A stretch of DNA of 64,000 nucleotides from Enterococcus devriesei. Its GTDB lineage: Bacteria > Bacillota > Bacilli > Lactobacillales > Enterococcaceae. Location of the stretch: assembly GCF_001885905.1 (NCBI RefSeq), contig NZ_JXKM01000003.1, positions 340,405-404,404 of the forward strand, read 5' to 3'. Below the pieces are notes generated by a model. It searched no databases. It saw only the letters and a program-made list of their open reading frames with translations, and had not been told where the DNA came from. The position numbers and the translations under genes were made by a program. Shown piece by piece: positions 18,604 to 28,693 of this stretch (position 1 is the stretch's first letter; each line of letters opens with the position of its first letter).

Positions 18604-18797
18604 TAAATCCACCTCCGTACTATCTTATTTACCTATCTGTAGTTTTTTGATAAACGAATGTCAAATTATCAATATGCCTACTTGCATATGTGTGGTGTCA
18701 CACAACTTTATTCTAATGTTTGTCTGATAGCGTGTCAACTTTATTTCTCTTTTGACAGACTTCCCGTTAAAGCGCTTTGCTTTGTTTTGAAAATTCC

Positions 18798-18845
18798 ACA
18801 AAAAAACACTAATGACCGAGCAAATAGCCTTTGTCATTAGTGTCG
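18798..18845 (-). terminator. Terminator of recA
   Basis: ACACTAATGAC pairs perfectly with GTCATTAGTGT across a 16-base loop, followed by seven T on the minus strand. Confidence 0.88.
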
Positions 18846-18854
18846 ATTTGTTTT

Positions 18855-19904
18855 TTATTCGTCTAATGGCAGTTCTTCTTGTCCTGCTTCGTCTGCCTCA
18901 GCCGCTTCACCTGCTTCACCGATACCGTAAGCAGCCCGCACACGTGTATCGACTTCAGCCATCATTTCTGGATGGTCCGCTAAATATTTCTTCGCATTTT
19001 CACGACCTTGACCGATCCGATCTTCTTTGTAGCCATACCAAGCACCGCTCTTGTCGATGATATCTTGCTCTACAGCCATGTCTAAGAGTTCGCCTTCTTG
19101 CGAAATTCCCCGACCATACATCAGATCCACTTCAGCCACCTTAAAGGGAGGAGCCACTTTGTTTTTCACGACTTTGATCTTCGTCCGGTTACCAACAATA
19201 TCTGTACCGTTTTTCAATTGTTCCGCACGACGGACCTCTAACCGTACAGTCGCGTAGAACTTCAACGCACGTCCACCAGGAGTTACTTCTGGGTTACCGA
19301 ACATTACGCCGACTTTTTCCCGAATTTGGTTGATGAAGACCGCAATCGTCTTCGTCTTATTGATAGAACCAGATAATTTACGCAATGCTTGTGACATCAG
19401 ACGTGCTTGTAAACCAACGTGAGCGTCACCCATTTCACCATCGATTTCAGCCCGAGGAACCAACGCTGCTACAGAGTCGATAACGATGATATCAACAGCA
19501 CCACTAGAAACCAATGCATCAGCGATTTCCAACCCTTGCTCACCAGTATCTGGCTGTGAAAGCAATAGTTCGTCAATATTAACACCTAGACGTTGCGCAT
19601 ATTGCGGGTCTAACGCATGCTCAGCATCGATAAAAGCTGCTGTACCGCCTTGTTTTTGTACTTCTGCGATAGCATGTAAGGCAACCGTCGTTTTACCAGA
19701 ACTTTCTGGTCCATAGACTTCAATGATCCGTCCTCGTGGATATCCACCGACACCTAATGCTACATCTAATGCTAAAGAACCACTTGGGATCGTTGAAATC
19801 TGTTGATCAACCTTTTCACCTAATTTCATGATCGAGCCTTTTCCATAGTTCTTTTCAATCTTCTTCATTGCAGCATCTAAAGCCGCCTTGCGATCATTTG
19901 CCAA
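18855..19904 (-). CDS. recA: Recombinase RecA
   Basis: ATP-dependent strand-exchange protein and SOS co-protease. The 349-residue protein has Walker A GPESSGKT (about 68), the MAW segment [14 protein letters not shown], and an acidic C-terminus ([16 protein letters not shown]). The start codon is TTG at 19904, with GGAGG eight bases upstream and the usual ANDRKAALD after it. A LexA-like box lies about 270 bases upstream, between recA and cinA, so the SOS transcript would carry a long leader. That leader contains the leader repeat. Confidence 0.97.
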   Translation of the reverse strand: MANDRKAALDAAMKKIEKNYGKGSIMKLGEKVDQQISTIPSGSLALDVALGVGGYPRGRIIEVYGPESSGKTTVALHAIAEVQKQGGTAAFIDAEHALDPQYAQRLGVNIDELLLSQPDTGEQGLEIADALVSSGAVDIIVIDSVAALVPRAEIDGEMGDAHVGLQARLMSQALRKLSGSINKTKTIAVFINQIREKVGVMFGNPEVTPGGRALKFYATVRLEVRRAEQLKNGTDIVGNRTKIKVVKNKVAPPFKVAEVDLMYGRGISQEGELLDMAVEQDIIDKSGAWYGYKEDRIGQGRENAKKYLADHPEMMAEVDTRVRAAYGIGEAGEAAEADEAGQEELPLDE

Positions 19905-19924
19905 TAGCTGATCCTCCTATTTCC

Positions 19925-20105
19925 TATAATGTAATTATTTTTCAAAAAACGAAAAATGAAGTTGATGTTCAACACGTATATTATTCTGCTAAAGAGCTTG
20001 CTCGTTAACAATGGATGAATTTCTCTAACGTAAAAATCCAAAAATTCTCGTATGCATACCCTTCTACTGATCTTACCAAAGCAAGAAATAGAACTGGCAA
20101 TGCGC
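19925..20105 (-). repeat. Leader repeat copies in the recA leader
   Basis: In gene sense the distal copy reads GCCAGTTCTATTT, an apical region, CAGTAGAAGGGTATGCATACG. The proximal copy reads TTTAGCAGAATAATATACGTG, TTGAACATCA, then a hairpin (TTCATTTTTC with GAAAAATAAT), ending in GAAATAGGAGG at the recA ribosome site. The stem GTTCTA/TAGAA is preserved in the distal copy; the left arm of the proximal stem is not clear. Confidence 0.65.
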
Positions 20106-20172
20106 TCACATCATTATTGCTTTTTCAATAGTCTTAGTTTATCGGTTTAAAATCAAAAAAGCAAGTAAAAAA

Positions 20173-20186
20173 CGAACAAACATTCG
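20173..20186 (-). promoter_or_regulatory. LexA (DinR) box for recA
   Basis: The plus strand reads CGAACAAACATTCG, one base from the Gram-positive LexA consensus CGAAC-N4-GTTCG. It lies just before the cinA stop codon and about 270 bases before recA. SOS control of recA is standard in Firmicutes. Confidence 0.75.
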
Positions 20187-20191
20187 CATTT

Positions 20192-21439
20192 TTAATTTTT
20201 GTTTAGAATTGCTCGCCGCAACATGTCTAAACCCTTCATCACGGAGCTGTGACGAACATACGAACGATCTCTGGTGAAGTGATTTTCTGTCACTACGGTC
20301 GGTCCATTTTTTTGCGCCAAGCCAATATAAACCGTTCCCTTCGGTTGCCCTTCTAATTCGTCAGGACCGGCAACACCCGTAAAGGACAATGCATAGTCCG
20401 TCCCAGCTAAACGCAGCGCAGCTTCTGCCATTTCTTTCGCGCAGTCCTCGCTAACAACACCCGTTTGCTCTAGATGCTCAGGATCAAGCCCTAGGAAGCT
20501 TACCTTCGTCGCCTTGGAATAAGTTACAAAACCACCGGGGAAGACCTCTGAAACGCCTGAAATCGTTCCTAAGGTCGCTTGGAACTCTCCCGCCGTCAAA
20601 CTTTCTGCCGCCGTAATTGTCAGTTTTTCCTTTTTCAATAGTTCAACGACCACTTCAACCAAACTATTTTCCTCGCCGTAGCCATAGAAAAATTCGCCGA
20701 CCTTCGCTAGGATCTCTGCTTCTGTTTGATCCAATAAGGCGTTCGCTGAGCGTTCATCTTCCGTCTTAGCTGTGATTCTTAACGTGACTTCATTGGGTTT
20801 GGCGTAGGGAGCAATCGTCGGATTGGATTGATGTTCGATCATTTCTGCTAGATCCGTCACTAGTTTTGATTCGCCGATACCAAAGAAACGTAGGACGCGT
20901 GAGGTCAATTTTTCCGTCGTCGGAAATTCTTTTTCTAGTAGCGGACGTGCTTGTTCCAAAAACATTGGTTTCAATTCGCTAGGTGGCCCCGGTAACAGAA
21001 TATAATTGTTCTTTGTTCCTTTATACAAACAGCCAATGGCTAGCCCTGTCCGATTCGGTAATGGAATCCCGTCTTGCAGGGTCTCGATTTGCCGTAAATT
21101 ATTCGGTGTCATCGTACTTTGACGCTGTGCGAAAAAGGCGTTTAACGCTGCTAAGCCTGCTTCATTTTGCACGAGCGGCACGCCGACGTGATCAGCCAAA
21201 ACATTTTTCGTCAAGTCATCATCGGTTGGTCCCAAGCCGCCGCATAAAAGAATCAAATCGCTGCGTGAATCGGCCAACTGCAACAATTCCTCCAAACGTT
21301 TGGGGTTATCACCGACGACTGTATGGAAATAAACTTCGATCCCCATATCCGCTAATTTTTCTGATAAAAAAGTCGCGTTCGTATTGACTACTTGTCCTAA
21401 TAAAAGTTCCGTTCCTACAGCAATGATCTCTGCTTTCAT
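20192..21439 (-). CDS. cinA: Competence/damage-inducible protein CinA
   Basis: A 415-residue two-domain protein: an N-terminal MoCF-like domain (about 1-170, with [13 protein letters not shown] and [12 protein letters not shown]) and a C-terminal CinA domain (about 255-410, [14 protein letters not shown]). The C-terminal domain is a nicotinamide mononucleotide deamidase in characterised members; the N-terminal domain hydrolyses ADP-ribose in some. It lies directly before recA, as in streptococci, where the two genes are co-transcribed in competence. Here a LexA box and long leader separate them. Confidence 0.95.
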   Translation of the reverse strand: MKAEIIAVGTELLLGQVVNTNATFLSEKLADMGIEVYFHTVVGDNPKRLEELLQLADSRSDLILLCGGLGPTDDDLTKNVLADHVGVPLVQNEAGLAALNAFFAQRQSTMTPNNLRQIETLQDGIPLPNRTGLAIGCLYKGTKNNYILLPGPPSELKPMFLEQARPLLEKEFPTTEKLTSRVLRFFGIGESKLVTDLAEMIEHQSNPTIAPYAKPNEVTLRITAKTEDERSANALLDQTEAEILAKVGEFFYGYGEENSLVEVVVELLKKEKLTITAAESLTAGEFQATLGTISGVSEVFPGGFVTYSKATKVSFLGLDPEHLEQTGVVSEDCAKEMAEAALRLAGTDYALSFTGVAGPDELEGQPKGTVYIGLAQKNGPTVVTENHFTRDRSYVRHSSVMKGLDMLRRAILNKN

Positions 21440-21533
21440 GTAATCCTCTTCCTTCTAACATTAAGATACGCATTTTTCTCAACTATATCATTTTTATTTC
21501 AAAAAGGCTTTGAGAATTGGCTCAAAAATAAAA

Positions 21534-21562
21534 AAAAGAACGCACCCTCACGGCACGTCCTA
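21534..21562 (-). terminator. Probable terminator after pgsA
   Basis: On the minus strand ACGTGCC, GTGA and GGGTGCGT can pair (with two G-U pairs), followed by TTCTTTTTT. It separates pgsA from cinA. Confidence 0.6.
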
Positions 21563-21570
21563 AGCATTTT

Positions 21571-22155
21571 TTACATAGAGCCTTTAAATAGTCCAGTGTT
21601 TTTAGCGAAATAATCATACCCTGAATAAATCGTAAAGAATAAACAGATATACAGCATGATTTGATCCATCGGAATCCCGATATAATTGAAAGGCACATTG
21701 TTTAAGTATAATAAAACGATTCCGACCATTTGTGTAGTAGTCTTGATTTTCCCTGGCATCGCCGCTGCCATTACACCGCCACCTTGCTCAACGATCAGAA
21801 GACGCAAGCCGGTTACCGCTAATTCTCGACAGACGATAATCGCGATGACCCACGCAGGTGCCTTGCCTTGTTGAACTAAAATAATAAAGGCGGTCATCAC
21901 TAACATTTTATCCGCTAAAGGATCAGCGAATTTTCCGAAGTTGGTCACCAGTCCGCGAGCGCGAGCGATTTTCCCATCTAAATGGTCCGTGTAGCTAGCG
22001 ATAGCAAAGATGATCGCACCGACTAATTGTGTGACCGCTAAAGTCGTATTGCCAACTTGTAACGTGCCCCAATCCCATGGCGCTAAGACAACAACCATAA
22101 ATAATGGGATCATAAAGATTCGGACGACCGTCAATTTATTTGGTAAATTCATCAT
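21571..22155 (-). CDS. pgsA: CDP-diacylglycerol-glycerol-3-phosphate 3-phosphatidyltransferase
   Basis: Committed step to phosphatidylglycerol, the substrate of MprF encoded nearby. The 194-residue membrane protein carries the CDP-alcohol phosphotransferase motif in full: DGKIAR, then eight residues, G, KFAD and PLAD (about 59-81). Changes in this enzyme are known in daptomycin-resistant Gram-positives. AGGAGG precedes tandem ATG codons (22155 and 22152); either may be used. Confidence 0.96.
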   Translation of the reverse strand: MMNLPNKLTVVRIFMIPLFMVVVLAPWDWGTLQVGNTTLAVTQLVGAIIFAIASYTDHLDGKIARARGLVTNFGKFADPLADKMLVMTAFIILVQQGKAPAWVIAIIVCRELAVTGLRLLIVEQGGGVMAAAMPGKIKTTTQMVGIVLLYLNNVPFNYIGIPMDQIMLYICLFFTIYSGYDYFAKNTGLFKGSM

Positions 22156-22186
22156 TGATTCCTCCTATGTAACTTTCCTACGGCTT

Positions 22187-23053
22187 TTAAGCAGCGTAGG
22201 CGATATTTAAGGTAATGTCTTTTTTCAGCAAAGAGTCTCCCGGTTGAAAATCCAGACCTTGATCATTGACCTTGATGTCTGCGTATTTCGCCATCCCGAT
22301 AGTGATCAGCGCTTGGGCAGTATCCGCGGGTAATTCGGTCGTTTGTGACTCACCCGGCTGTAAGGTATATTGATAAATCAAAGCACCGTTAACTTGCACC
22401 CCGATCCACACGCGTTCTTTACCTGTAAAAGTAAGCTTCAATGGTTTTTCCGCGTGATCGACCTTCATTGTTGCAGCATTGACGGTATTGTTTTCCATCG
22501 CTAAGGCCATTTTTGGTTTTTCCGGCGGCTTAGAAGATTCCACCGTTGGTTTTGGCTGTGACGACGAAACTTTTTCTGCCTGTGATGACGTATTTTCTGA
22601 GCGCTCGACTTGGACAGAACTGTTTTCGGGAATAATAGCGGTCTCTTGATGATCCAGCCAAGTCATATACCCAACCACTGAAATGATTGCCAAAGCTACC
22701 AAGCCTAAAACAACCATCGGCAGCGTCGCTCTAAAACGAGCCCGAGTAGGATTCTCCGCGTGTTTATTTTTTCGCAACTCATCGACGGTTTGAAGCTCCG
22801 GATACGTCGGCAACGGCCGATCCTTACCGTCTAAAACATCGATCAAATGATTGCCGTCCACGTTTACCTCATCTGCATATTGGCGAATAAACGTCCGCAA
22901 ATAATAATCACTCGGCAACTCATGAAAGTCATTTTCTTCAATCGCTAATAAATAGCGCTTTTGGATTTTTGTGCGCTGCTGCAGTTCATCTAAACTAATT
23001 TTTTTATCGATACGGGCTTTGCGTAACGTTTCTCCAATATTAATACTAGCCAC
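22187..23053 (-). CDS. RodZ-like helix-turn-helix membrane protein
   Basis: A 288-residue protein with an N-terminal Cro-type HTH (HTH_25, about 6-70), one membrane helix (about 110-130), a Ser/Pro/Lys-rich linker and a C-terminal DUF4115 beta domain (about 185-285). This is the architecture of RodZ/YmfM, a cytoskeletal partner of MreB-like cell-shape systems. In ovoid or coccoid bacteria it is thought to act in peripheral wall growth. The start codon is GTG at 23053 with a distant GGAG. It lies between the ymf genes and pgsA, the common Firmicute order. Confidence 0.9.
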   Translation of the reverse strand: MASINIGETLRKARIDKKISLDELQQRTKIQKRYLLAIEENDFHELPSDYYLRTFIRQYADEVNVDGNHLIDVLDGKDRPLPTYPELQTVDELRKNKHAENPTRARFRATLPMVVLGLVALAIISVVGYMTWLDHQETAIIPENSSVQVERSENTSSQAEKVSSSQPKPTVESSKPPEKPKMALAMENNTVNAATMKVDHAEKPLKLTFTGKERVWIGVQVNGALIYQYTLQPGESQTTELPADTAQALITIGMAKYADIKVNDQGLDFQPGDSLLKKDITLNIAYAA

Positions 23054-23188
23054 TTGATTCTCGACTCCTATATCCTATTTTCATTATGCTTGCCCATTCA
23101 TAAAATGAATTTGGCAGCTCATTCATCTCACTGTCATTCTTCGATCATTTTCTCACAGACACTGCAGACTTTCACTAAACAAGGGATT

Positions 23189-23914
23189 TTATTCCATCCA
23201 ACCACCAGCTACCGGCAAAACGATCCCGGTCGTATAACTGGCCTCTTTTGAAAATAAATACTGACAGGCTGCTGCGATTTCTTTCGGATCGGCTAACCGT
23301 CCCAAAGGAATCTCCGCGTTTAACTCCGCTAATTCCTGCTCCGTCCAATTCGTGTTCATCTTTGTCTGAACCGCTCCAGGCGCCACCACATTGACCGTGA
23401 TGCCCAAGGTGGCAACTTCTTTGGCATACGCCTTAGCAAAAGCCTCCTGCGCCCCTTTGACAGCACTATAGACCGTCTCCATGCTGCTGCCACGATGACC
23501 ATAGACTGAACCGATAAAGACCACGCGCCCATTGTTATTTCTAGCCAATTTTTCCTGTAAGGCTTGTAGCAAAAGTAACGGTGTCTTTAAATGAACTTGC
23601 CATAAAGCTTCCATCTGATCAGCTTTGGTCTCTGGTAATAACTCATAAAAAGTAAAACCTGAGGCAAAAACGATCCCGTCCACTTGAAAGAGTTGATCTA
23701 AGAAATGAGGGATTTCCGCTTCCCTCAACATGTCTAAGGATACCATAAAAAAATCTTGCTGAGGATAACGTTTCTGTAAGTCTGAAACGAAACTTAAGAC
23801 TTTCGCTTTTTGTTGATTGTAGTGGCAGTAAAGGGACCAGCCTTCTCCTGCCAATTTCTCACAGATGGCTTGGCCGATATCTCCACTGGCACCCATGACT
23901 AACGCGTAAGGCAT
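23189..23914 (-). CDS. ymfI: Short-chain dehydrogenase/reductase (YmfI type)
   Basis: A 241-residue NAD(P)-dependent oxidoreductase. The cofactor loop is GASGDIGQAI (about 8-17) and the catalytic pair is in YSAVKGAQ (about 149-156), with IGSVYG holding the serine. It follows the M16 peptidase gene with one base between stop and start, so it is part of that operon. Substrate is unknown; similarity to FabG is general. AAGGAGG lies before the ATG. Confidence 0.88.
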   Translation of the reverse strand: MPYALVMGASGDIGQAICEKLAGEGWSLYCHYNQQKAKVLSFVSDLQKRYPQQDFFMVSLDMLREAEIPHFLDQLFQVDGIVFASGFTFYELLPETKADQMEALWQVHLKTPLLLLQALQEKLARNNNGRVVFIGSVYGHRGSSMETVYSAVKGAQEAFAKAYAKEVATLGITVNVVAPGAVQTKMNTNWTEQELAELNAEIPLGRLADPKEIAAACQYLFSKEASYTTGIVLPVAGGWME

Positions 23915-23915
23915 C

Positions 23916-25208
23916 TTACGCCTCCTTTTCCATATAAAAACGGGTGAAGGCCTCTTCTTTAATAAATAATTTCCCCGCCGCTAACACATCCGCTAATTCG
24001 ATTTCCTGAATAATTTCCGGCATATCAAACAACGTCCAATCACCAAACAATGATTGCGTGAATTGATTTGCAACGTATTCTAAGGAATTCAAAGATTGAA
24101 AATATTTTCCTAACATCTTTTTCTTCAGTAAGTCTAAATTTGCTTGATTAAGCTCTGGGTCCGTCGCAAAATGCAGTAAAATCTCCGTCAAACGATCCGC
24201 TAATTTTTGTGGCTCCTCACTATCGCCGCCAAAATCCGCAAAATAGAAACTGCGATCTAGCGAGAATTCATAGCCGAAGCTATCATCTAGCAGACCTTCA
24301 TTATACAGCTGTAAATAATTTTGTGAGGTCGTCCCTAGCAACATTTGGAACAATAAATCCAGCGAAACTTTGAAGATCAATCGTTCCTTGTCATCTGTTG
24401 GTAATTCCGCCAGACCTTTGACACCGACGATCGCTTTAGGAATCGTAATCGGCATGTTTTCTTCACTGAGCTTGATAATCTCTGCTGGTGTCTCTTGCGG
24501 GAAGCGACGTTGGATCGTTTCCGGTGCCTCAAACGTTTTCGCGGCTTGATTTTCCCGAATGAAGTCCATCAAAGCTTCCGGTTCTAGATTCCCCACAACA
24601 AACAGCGTCATGTTGCTAGGATGATAAAAGGTATTGTAGCAGGTGTACAAATCCTCCGCCGTGATCTCCGCGATCGACTCAATCGTTCCAGCGATATCGA
24701 TATGCAGCGGATGCTTCGGATACATATTTTTCAAAATTGCGAAAAACTGCTGCCAGCTTGGATCGTCTTGATACATTTGAATTTCTTGACCGATGATGCC
24801 TTGCTCTTTTTGCACCGATTCTTCCGTGAAATAGGGTGCTTGAACAAAGTCTAACAACGTTCCTAAGTTTAATTCCAATTGATCCGTCGTTGAAAATAGA
24901 TAGCTGGTCCGGGTAAAGCTGGTGAAGGCATTGGCTGATGCCCCTTGCTCACCGAATTTTTGGAAGACATCCCCATCTTCTTTTTCAAACATTTTATGTT
25001 CTAAAAAATGCGCGATCCCATCTGGTACTTTGACATAGTCTTGACCACCGCGGGGAATGAATTCATTGTCGATCGAGCCATAATTAGTACTGAATAGACC
25101 GTACGTTTTATGATAGCCGGCTTTCGGCAAAAGATAGACCGTCAAGCCATTGGGCAGAATTTCTTTATACAAGGTCTCATTGATTTTTTGATACGCTACT
25201 TTATCCAT
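23916..25208 (-). CDS. ymfH: M16 family zinc peptidase (YmfH type, catalytic)
   Basis: A 430-residue pitrilysin-like protein. It has the inverted zinc motif HFLEH (about 64-68) with the downstream glutamate region, and the second M16C domain. Together with the partner encoded upstream it would form a two-chain peptidase, as in other M16B pairs. The start was set at 25208 because GGAGG lies eight bases upstream (MDKVAYQ). That start overlaps the end of the partner gene by eight bases. Confidence 0.9.
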   Translation of the reverse strand: MDKVAYQKINETLYKEILPNGLTVYLLPKAGYHKTYGLFSTNYGSIDNEFIPRGGQDYVKVPDGIAHFLEHKMFEKEDGDVFQKFGEQGASANAFTSFTRTSYLFSTTDQLELNLGTLLDFVQAPYFTEESVQKEQGIIGQEIQMYQDDPSWQQFFAILKNMYPKHPLHIDIAGTIESIAEITAEDLYTCYNTFYHPSNMTLFVVGNLEPEALMDFIRENQAAKTFEAPETIQRRFPQETPAEIIKLSEENMPITIPKAIVGVKGLAELPTDDKERLIFKVSLDLLFQMLLGTTSQNYLQLYNEGLLDDSFGYEFSLDRSFYFADFGGDSEEPQKLADRLTEILLHFATDPELNQANLDLLKKKMLGKYFQSLNSLEYVANQFTQSLFGDWTLFDMPEIIQEIELADVLAAGKLFIKEEAFTRFYMEKEA

Positions 25209-26463
25209 GTTGCTGTCCTCCATCTAAGAAGAAGATCGCCTGCAAACGAATTTTTTTCGCGACTCGTTGGACATCTTCCGGTGTCACAGCCGCTAACCGT
25301 TTCAACCATTCTTCGTCTGTCAGTTTACTTTGCGGCAGCCATTGCGCCAAATAAGTTGTCTCGATCGTATTTTGCATACTATCCAGACCTAACAAATAAT
25401 GATTTTTCAGCATCGCTTTGGTTTGCTGGAAGGCCAACTCAGTGAATTTTCCCGCCTGCAACTCAAGCAATTGCTCTGCGATCAAGTGCAGAACCTTTTC
25501 GCGATTGTCGCTGTTGATCCCAGTTTGAACTTGCAAGTAGCCCCGGAAGGTATCAAAGGAGCTGGAGGCGTAATATGCTAGACTAGCTTTTTCTCGTACA
25601 TTCATAAATAATTTTGAATGAGGGAAGCCGCCGAACAGGCCATTAAAAACTAACAGCGCGAAACGATCGAGGTCTTCGTAATAGACATCTGTCGCATAAG
25701 CCAAATTCAGCTTTCCTTGCGTCACGGTTTCTTGAATCTGTTGTTGGCGAATCACATTGTCATGGGCTTGATGATAATAAATTGATGGGAAACTTTCTTC
25801 GCGCTCAGTAAAGGGCAAGCGCTTGAACAGCTCTAACATCTCTGCTTCTTCTACATCCCCAATCACAAACAAGTCTACTTGATCCTGCGTGATCATTTCC
25901 TGATAATACGCCGCCAAGCCTTCGCTGGTCTCATTAGCCAAGTCTTCGACCGTACCGAAGCTTGGCAGTTTTTGCGCGTCGTCAGTGAAATAGGTCTCTT
26001 TGATCTTTAAAGAGGCCAACGTTTGTTTATCTTCCTGCAGCGTCTCGATATAGCTTTGCAGATTCTCCTTTTCTAAACGGAAGGTCTGCTCATCGAATTT
26101 TCCTTCACGAATATTGGGATTGAATAAAATTTCCTGTAAAAAGTCTAACGCGTCAGGTAATAGCTGCGGATCTTCAACATATTTTCCGTTCACGACCCCA
26201 AGACCAACGTCTAGCCAATGCAGATTGCCTTTGCGTCCAACACTTAAACCAAAGCTGGCCCCGTAAAGCTCCGCCAATTTCCCGCTTAATTTAGTTTGAT
26301 CGGGATAATGTAGCGAATTTGTTTCTAATAAATTTGCTAAGAGTGCCCGTCTGGTCATAATTTCTTTCGTTAAACGAGTCGTAAAACGCCCGTAGAGTTG
26401 AATCGTTTTATATTTTTTTGTGGCGATAACGTGCAAGCGCACGCCTTTTTTTAGTTCGATCAT
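25201..26463 (-). CDS. ymfF: M16 family peptidase-like protein (YmfF type, non-catalytic partner)
   Basis: A 420-residue M16-type protein that lacks the HxxEH zinc motif in the expected N-terminal position; the segment there reads RRALLANLLETNS. It keeps the RxxxY-like region in the second half. Pairing of an inactive and an active subunit is known for M16 enzymes. The start was set at 26463 (MIELKKGV), with AAGGAG upstream. It is first in the run ymfF-ymfH-ymfI. Confidence 0.88.
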   Translation of the reverse strand: MIELKKGVRLHVIATKKYKTIQLYGRFTTRLTKEIMTRRALLANLLETNSLHYPDQTKLSGKLAELYGASFGLSVGRKGNLHWLDVGLGVVNGKYVEDPQLLPDALDFLQEILFNPNIREGKFDEQTFRLEKENLQSYIETLQEDKQTLASLKIKETYFTDDAQKLPSFGTVEDLANETSEGLAAYYQEMITQDQVDLFVIGDVEEAEMLELFKRLPFTEREESFPSIYYHQAHDNVIRQQQIQETVTQGKLNLAYATDVYYEDLDRFALLVFNGLFGGFPHSKLFMNVREKASLAYYASSSFDTFRGYLQVQTGINSDNREKVLHLIAEQLLELQAGKFTELAFQQTKAMLKNHYLLGLDSMQNTIETTYLAQWLPQSKLTDEEWLKRLAAVTPEDVQRVAKKIRLQAIFFLDGGQQHG

Positions 26464-26697
26464 CACAAAGCTCCTTCGTCTCATCGTTAAGAACAATTAT
26501 AGCACAGGCGCTCTTTAAGGACTGAAATCAGCTTCAGCGAATAGTCGCTTTTATTTCAAATTTTTTTCTTCTTTCGCTATACTAAAATATAAAGAAAATG
26601 ATGCCGAGCCAATGTACCGAGCTTTATGAGAAAACCTACTTGGAAAAAGCACTGGCGGAAACAGGCGGGAATATTATTTAAGATAGGGAGTGACACG

Positions 26698-27150
26698 ATG
26701 ATTAAAGAATTTAAAGAATTTTTGATGCGAGGCAATGTCCTTGATCTAGCAGTTGGTGTCGTTATTGGGACTGCCTTTACGGCAATCGTGACCAACGTGG
26801 TGAACGGCTTGATCACACCATTGGTAGGACTGATCGTTTCGTTGTTTACTAAAGGAAAAGATTTAAACGAAGCGATGTCTGTATTAGACTGGAAGCCAGT
26901 CAAAGGCGTTACCTTTGCCTTTGGAGATGTGGTCAGTGCGCTGATTACGTTTGTGATTACCGGGTTTGTGCTGTTTCTAATCGTCAAAGCGGCTAATAAA
27001 GCCAAAGAAAAAGGTACCAAAGAGGAAGAAGCAGTGGTTCCAGAAGTTAAAATGCCGACGGCCGAAGATTACTTAGCGGACATTCGCGACCTCTTAGTCG
27101 AACAAAAAAAAGCCACGCGAGAAAACTTCGACCAAACTGAAGACAAATAA
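26698..27150 (+). CDS. mscL: Large-conductance mechanosensitive channel MscL
   Basis: A 150-residue pore that opens under membrane tension during osmotic downshock. It starts MIKEFKEFLMRGNVLDLAVG, with first helix about 14-45 and second about 75-100, and a charged C-terminal helix. GGGAG precedes the ATG at 26698; the longer frame from 26626 has no support. It is an isolated plus-strand gene among minus-strand ones. Confidence 0.96.
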   Translation: MIKEFKEFLMRGNVLDLAVGVVIGTAFTAIVTNVVNGLITPLVGLIVSLFTKGKDLNEAMSVLDWKPVKGVTFAFGDVVSALITFVITGFVLFLIVKAANKAKEKGTKEEEAVVPEVKMPTAEDYLADIRDLLVEQKKATRENFDQTEDK

Positions 27151-27181
27151 AAACCATGGAGCGAACGCTCCATGGTTTTTA
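27151..27181. terminator. Bidirectional terminator mscL/veg
   Basis: AAACCATGGAGCG, AA and CGCTCCATGGTTT form a 13-pair stem with T tracts on both strands. It overlaps the veg stop codon. Confidence 0.9.
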
Positions 27182-27424
27182 AATTGCTTCACTTAAAAAT
27201 TCGATCTCTACTGTGCGAGTCAATACATCGGAATAGCTGTATGAAACACGTTCGAAAGAATTTTCCTCTGGGTCCAAATCGACAACAAAGACGGAAGGAT
27301 ATGTTTCAGTTAAAATCCCTTTACGTTGCGTTTGACGCTTACGTCCCGTTTGAGCTACAAGCATAATTGGAGCGCCGATACGATCTTCCAAGTTTTTCTT
27401 GATAGTCGCTAAAGTTGTTGGCAT
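27179..27424 (-). CDS. veg: Veg protein
   Basis: An 81-residue protein of the Veg family (DUF1021), small, basic and highly expressed in Firmicutes. In Bacillus it stimulates biofilm formation by acting on a repressor of matrix genes. The family pattern is visible in MPTTLATIKKNLEDRIG and the PSVFVVDLD strand. The start was set at 27424, with GAGGTGAA upstream. A near-consensus promoter lies directly before it. Confidence 0.93.
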   Translation of the reverse strand: MPTTLATIKKNLEDRIGAPIMLVAQTGRKRQTQRKGILTETYPSVFVVDLDPEENSFERVSYSYSDVLTRTVEIEFLSEAI

Positions 27425-27443
27425 ACAGTTCACCTCAACATAC

Positions 27444-27471
27444 ATTATAGCACAAATCCAAAACTTTTCAA
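27444..27471 (-). promoter_or_regulatory. Promoter of veg
   Basis: TTGAAA (27471-27466), a 16-base spacer and a perfect TATAAT (27449-27444) lie about 20 bases before the veg start. A strong vegetative promoter is also known for veg in Bacillus. Confidence 0.8.
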
Positions 27472-27549
27472 TGTATCATAAGATAAAATAATTTGCAAAT
27501 TATTCTCGAACAAAACGATGATCCTAAGGCGTTTTTCTCCCTAAAGACC

Positions 27550-28683
27550 TTACCTACCAAAAAAGGCCAGCAGCACACCCGCTGCCACCGCCGAACCGAT
27601 GACTCCAGCGACATTTGGCCCCATCGCATGCATCAGCAGATAATTATGGGGATTTTCTTTTTGTCCTTCATTTTGTACAACTCGCGCAGCCATTGGGACC
27701 GCTGAGACTCCGGCGGCTCCAATCATCGGATTGATTTTCCCACCGCTAAGACGATACATTACCTTCCCTAACAGTACCCCGGCTGCCGTTCCGACACAAA
27801 AAGCCAGCAAGCCTAAGAAAATAATTTTTAAGGTCGTGACCGACAAAAAGATATCACCGTCCGCCTTTGCACCGACGGTAACACCTAAAAGAATCGTCAC
27901 AATATACATCAATGAGTTTTGTAAAGCGTCTGTCAATTTCGGTACCAGCTTGCATTCACGAATCAGGTTTCCTAGCATCAGCATCCCGATCAAGGTCGTC
28001 GCACTCGGTACGAGCAGACTAACGAAGATCGTGACGATGATTGGAAAAACAATTTTTTCCTTTTGACTGACTTTCCGAGCTTCCTTCATTTGCACTTGCC
28101 GCTCTTTTTTTGTCGTTAATAAACGTATGATCGGCGGCTGAATGATCGGCACCAGCGCCATATACGAATAAGCGGCTAAAGCGATCGCCGAAAGCAGATG
28201 AGGAGCTAAGCGAGTCGTCAAAAAGATCGACGTCGGTCCGTCTGCCCCACCGATGATTCCAATCGAGGCGGCTTCGTTAGGAGTCATGCCTAAAACTACC
28301 GCTAAGAAGAAAGCCGCAAAAATCCCAAATTGTGCCGCACCGCCTAACAAAATCGTTTTGGGATTAGCTAATAACGGACCAAAATCCGTTGATGCCCCTA
28401 AACATAAAAAGATCAACGGTGGATAAATCCCTAAATTGGTTCCTTGATAAAGATAATATAATAAGCCTCCTGGTGTCCCATCCGAGCCGCTAGCCATCAA
28501 ATTAGCCAACGGCAGATTCACCAATAAGATTCCAAAAGAAATCGGAATCATTAGATACGGCTCGTACTGTTTCTTGATTCCTAAATAAAGAAAAAAGCAA
28601 GCCAGCACAATCATAAATAAATTATTGAAGGTTAGGTTGGCAAAACCTGAGGTATCAATCAATTGCTGGACTATTTCACTCAT
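27550..28683 (-). CDS. oadB: Sodium-translocating decarboxylase, beta (membrane) subunit
   Basis: A 377-residue integral membrane protein that couples decarboxylation of carboxybiotin to sodium export. It has about nine hydrophobic segments. The conserved region IIGGADGPTSIFLTTRLAP (about 144-162) contains the aspartate that binds sodium in this family. It is last in a four-gene operon with alpha, small and biotin-carrier subunits. AGGAGGT precedes the ATG. Confidence 0.93.
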   Translation of the reverse strand: MSEIVQQLIDTSGFANLTFNNLFMIVLACFFLYLGIKKQYEPYLMIPISFGILLVNLPLANLMASGSDGTPGGLLYYLYQGTNLGIYPPLIFLCLGASTDFGPLLANPKTILLGGAAQFGIFAAFFLAVVLGMTPNEAASIGIIGGADGPTSIFLTTRLAPHLLSAIALAAYSYMALVPIIQPPIIRLLTTKKERQVQMKEARKVSQKEKIVFPIIVTIFVSLLVPSATTLIGMLMLGNLIRECKLVPKLTDALQNSLMYIVTILLGVTVGAKADGDIFLSVTTLKIIFLGLLAFCVGTAAGVLLGKVMYRLSGGKINPMIGAAGVSAVPMAARVVQNEGQKENPHNYLLMHAMGPNVAGVIGSAVAAGVLLAFFGR

Positions 28684-28693
28684 ACGCTACCTC

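Noticed and set aside
26577..27020. 147-residue minus-strand frame
   Set aside because: It is a shadow of mscL on the opposite strand.
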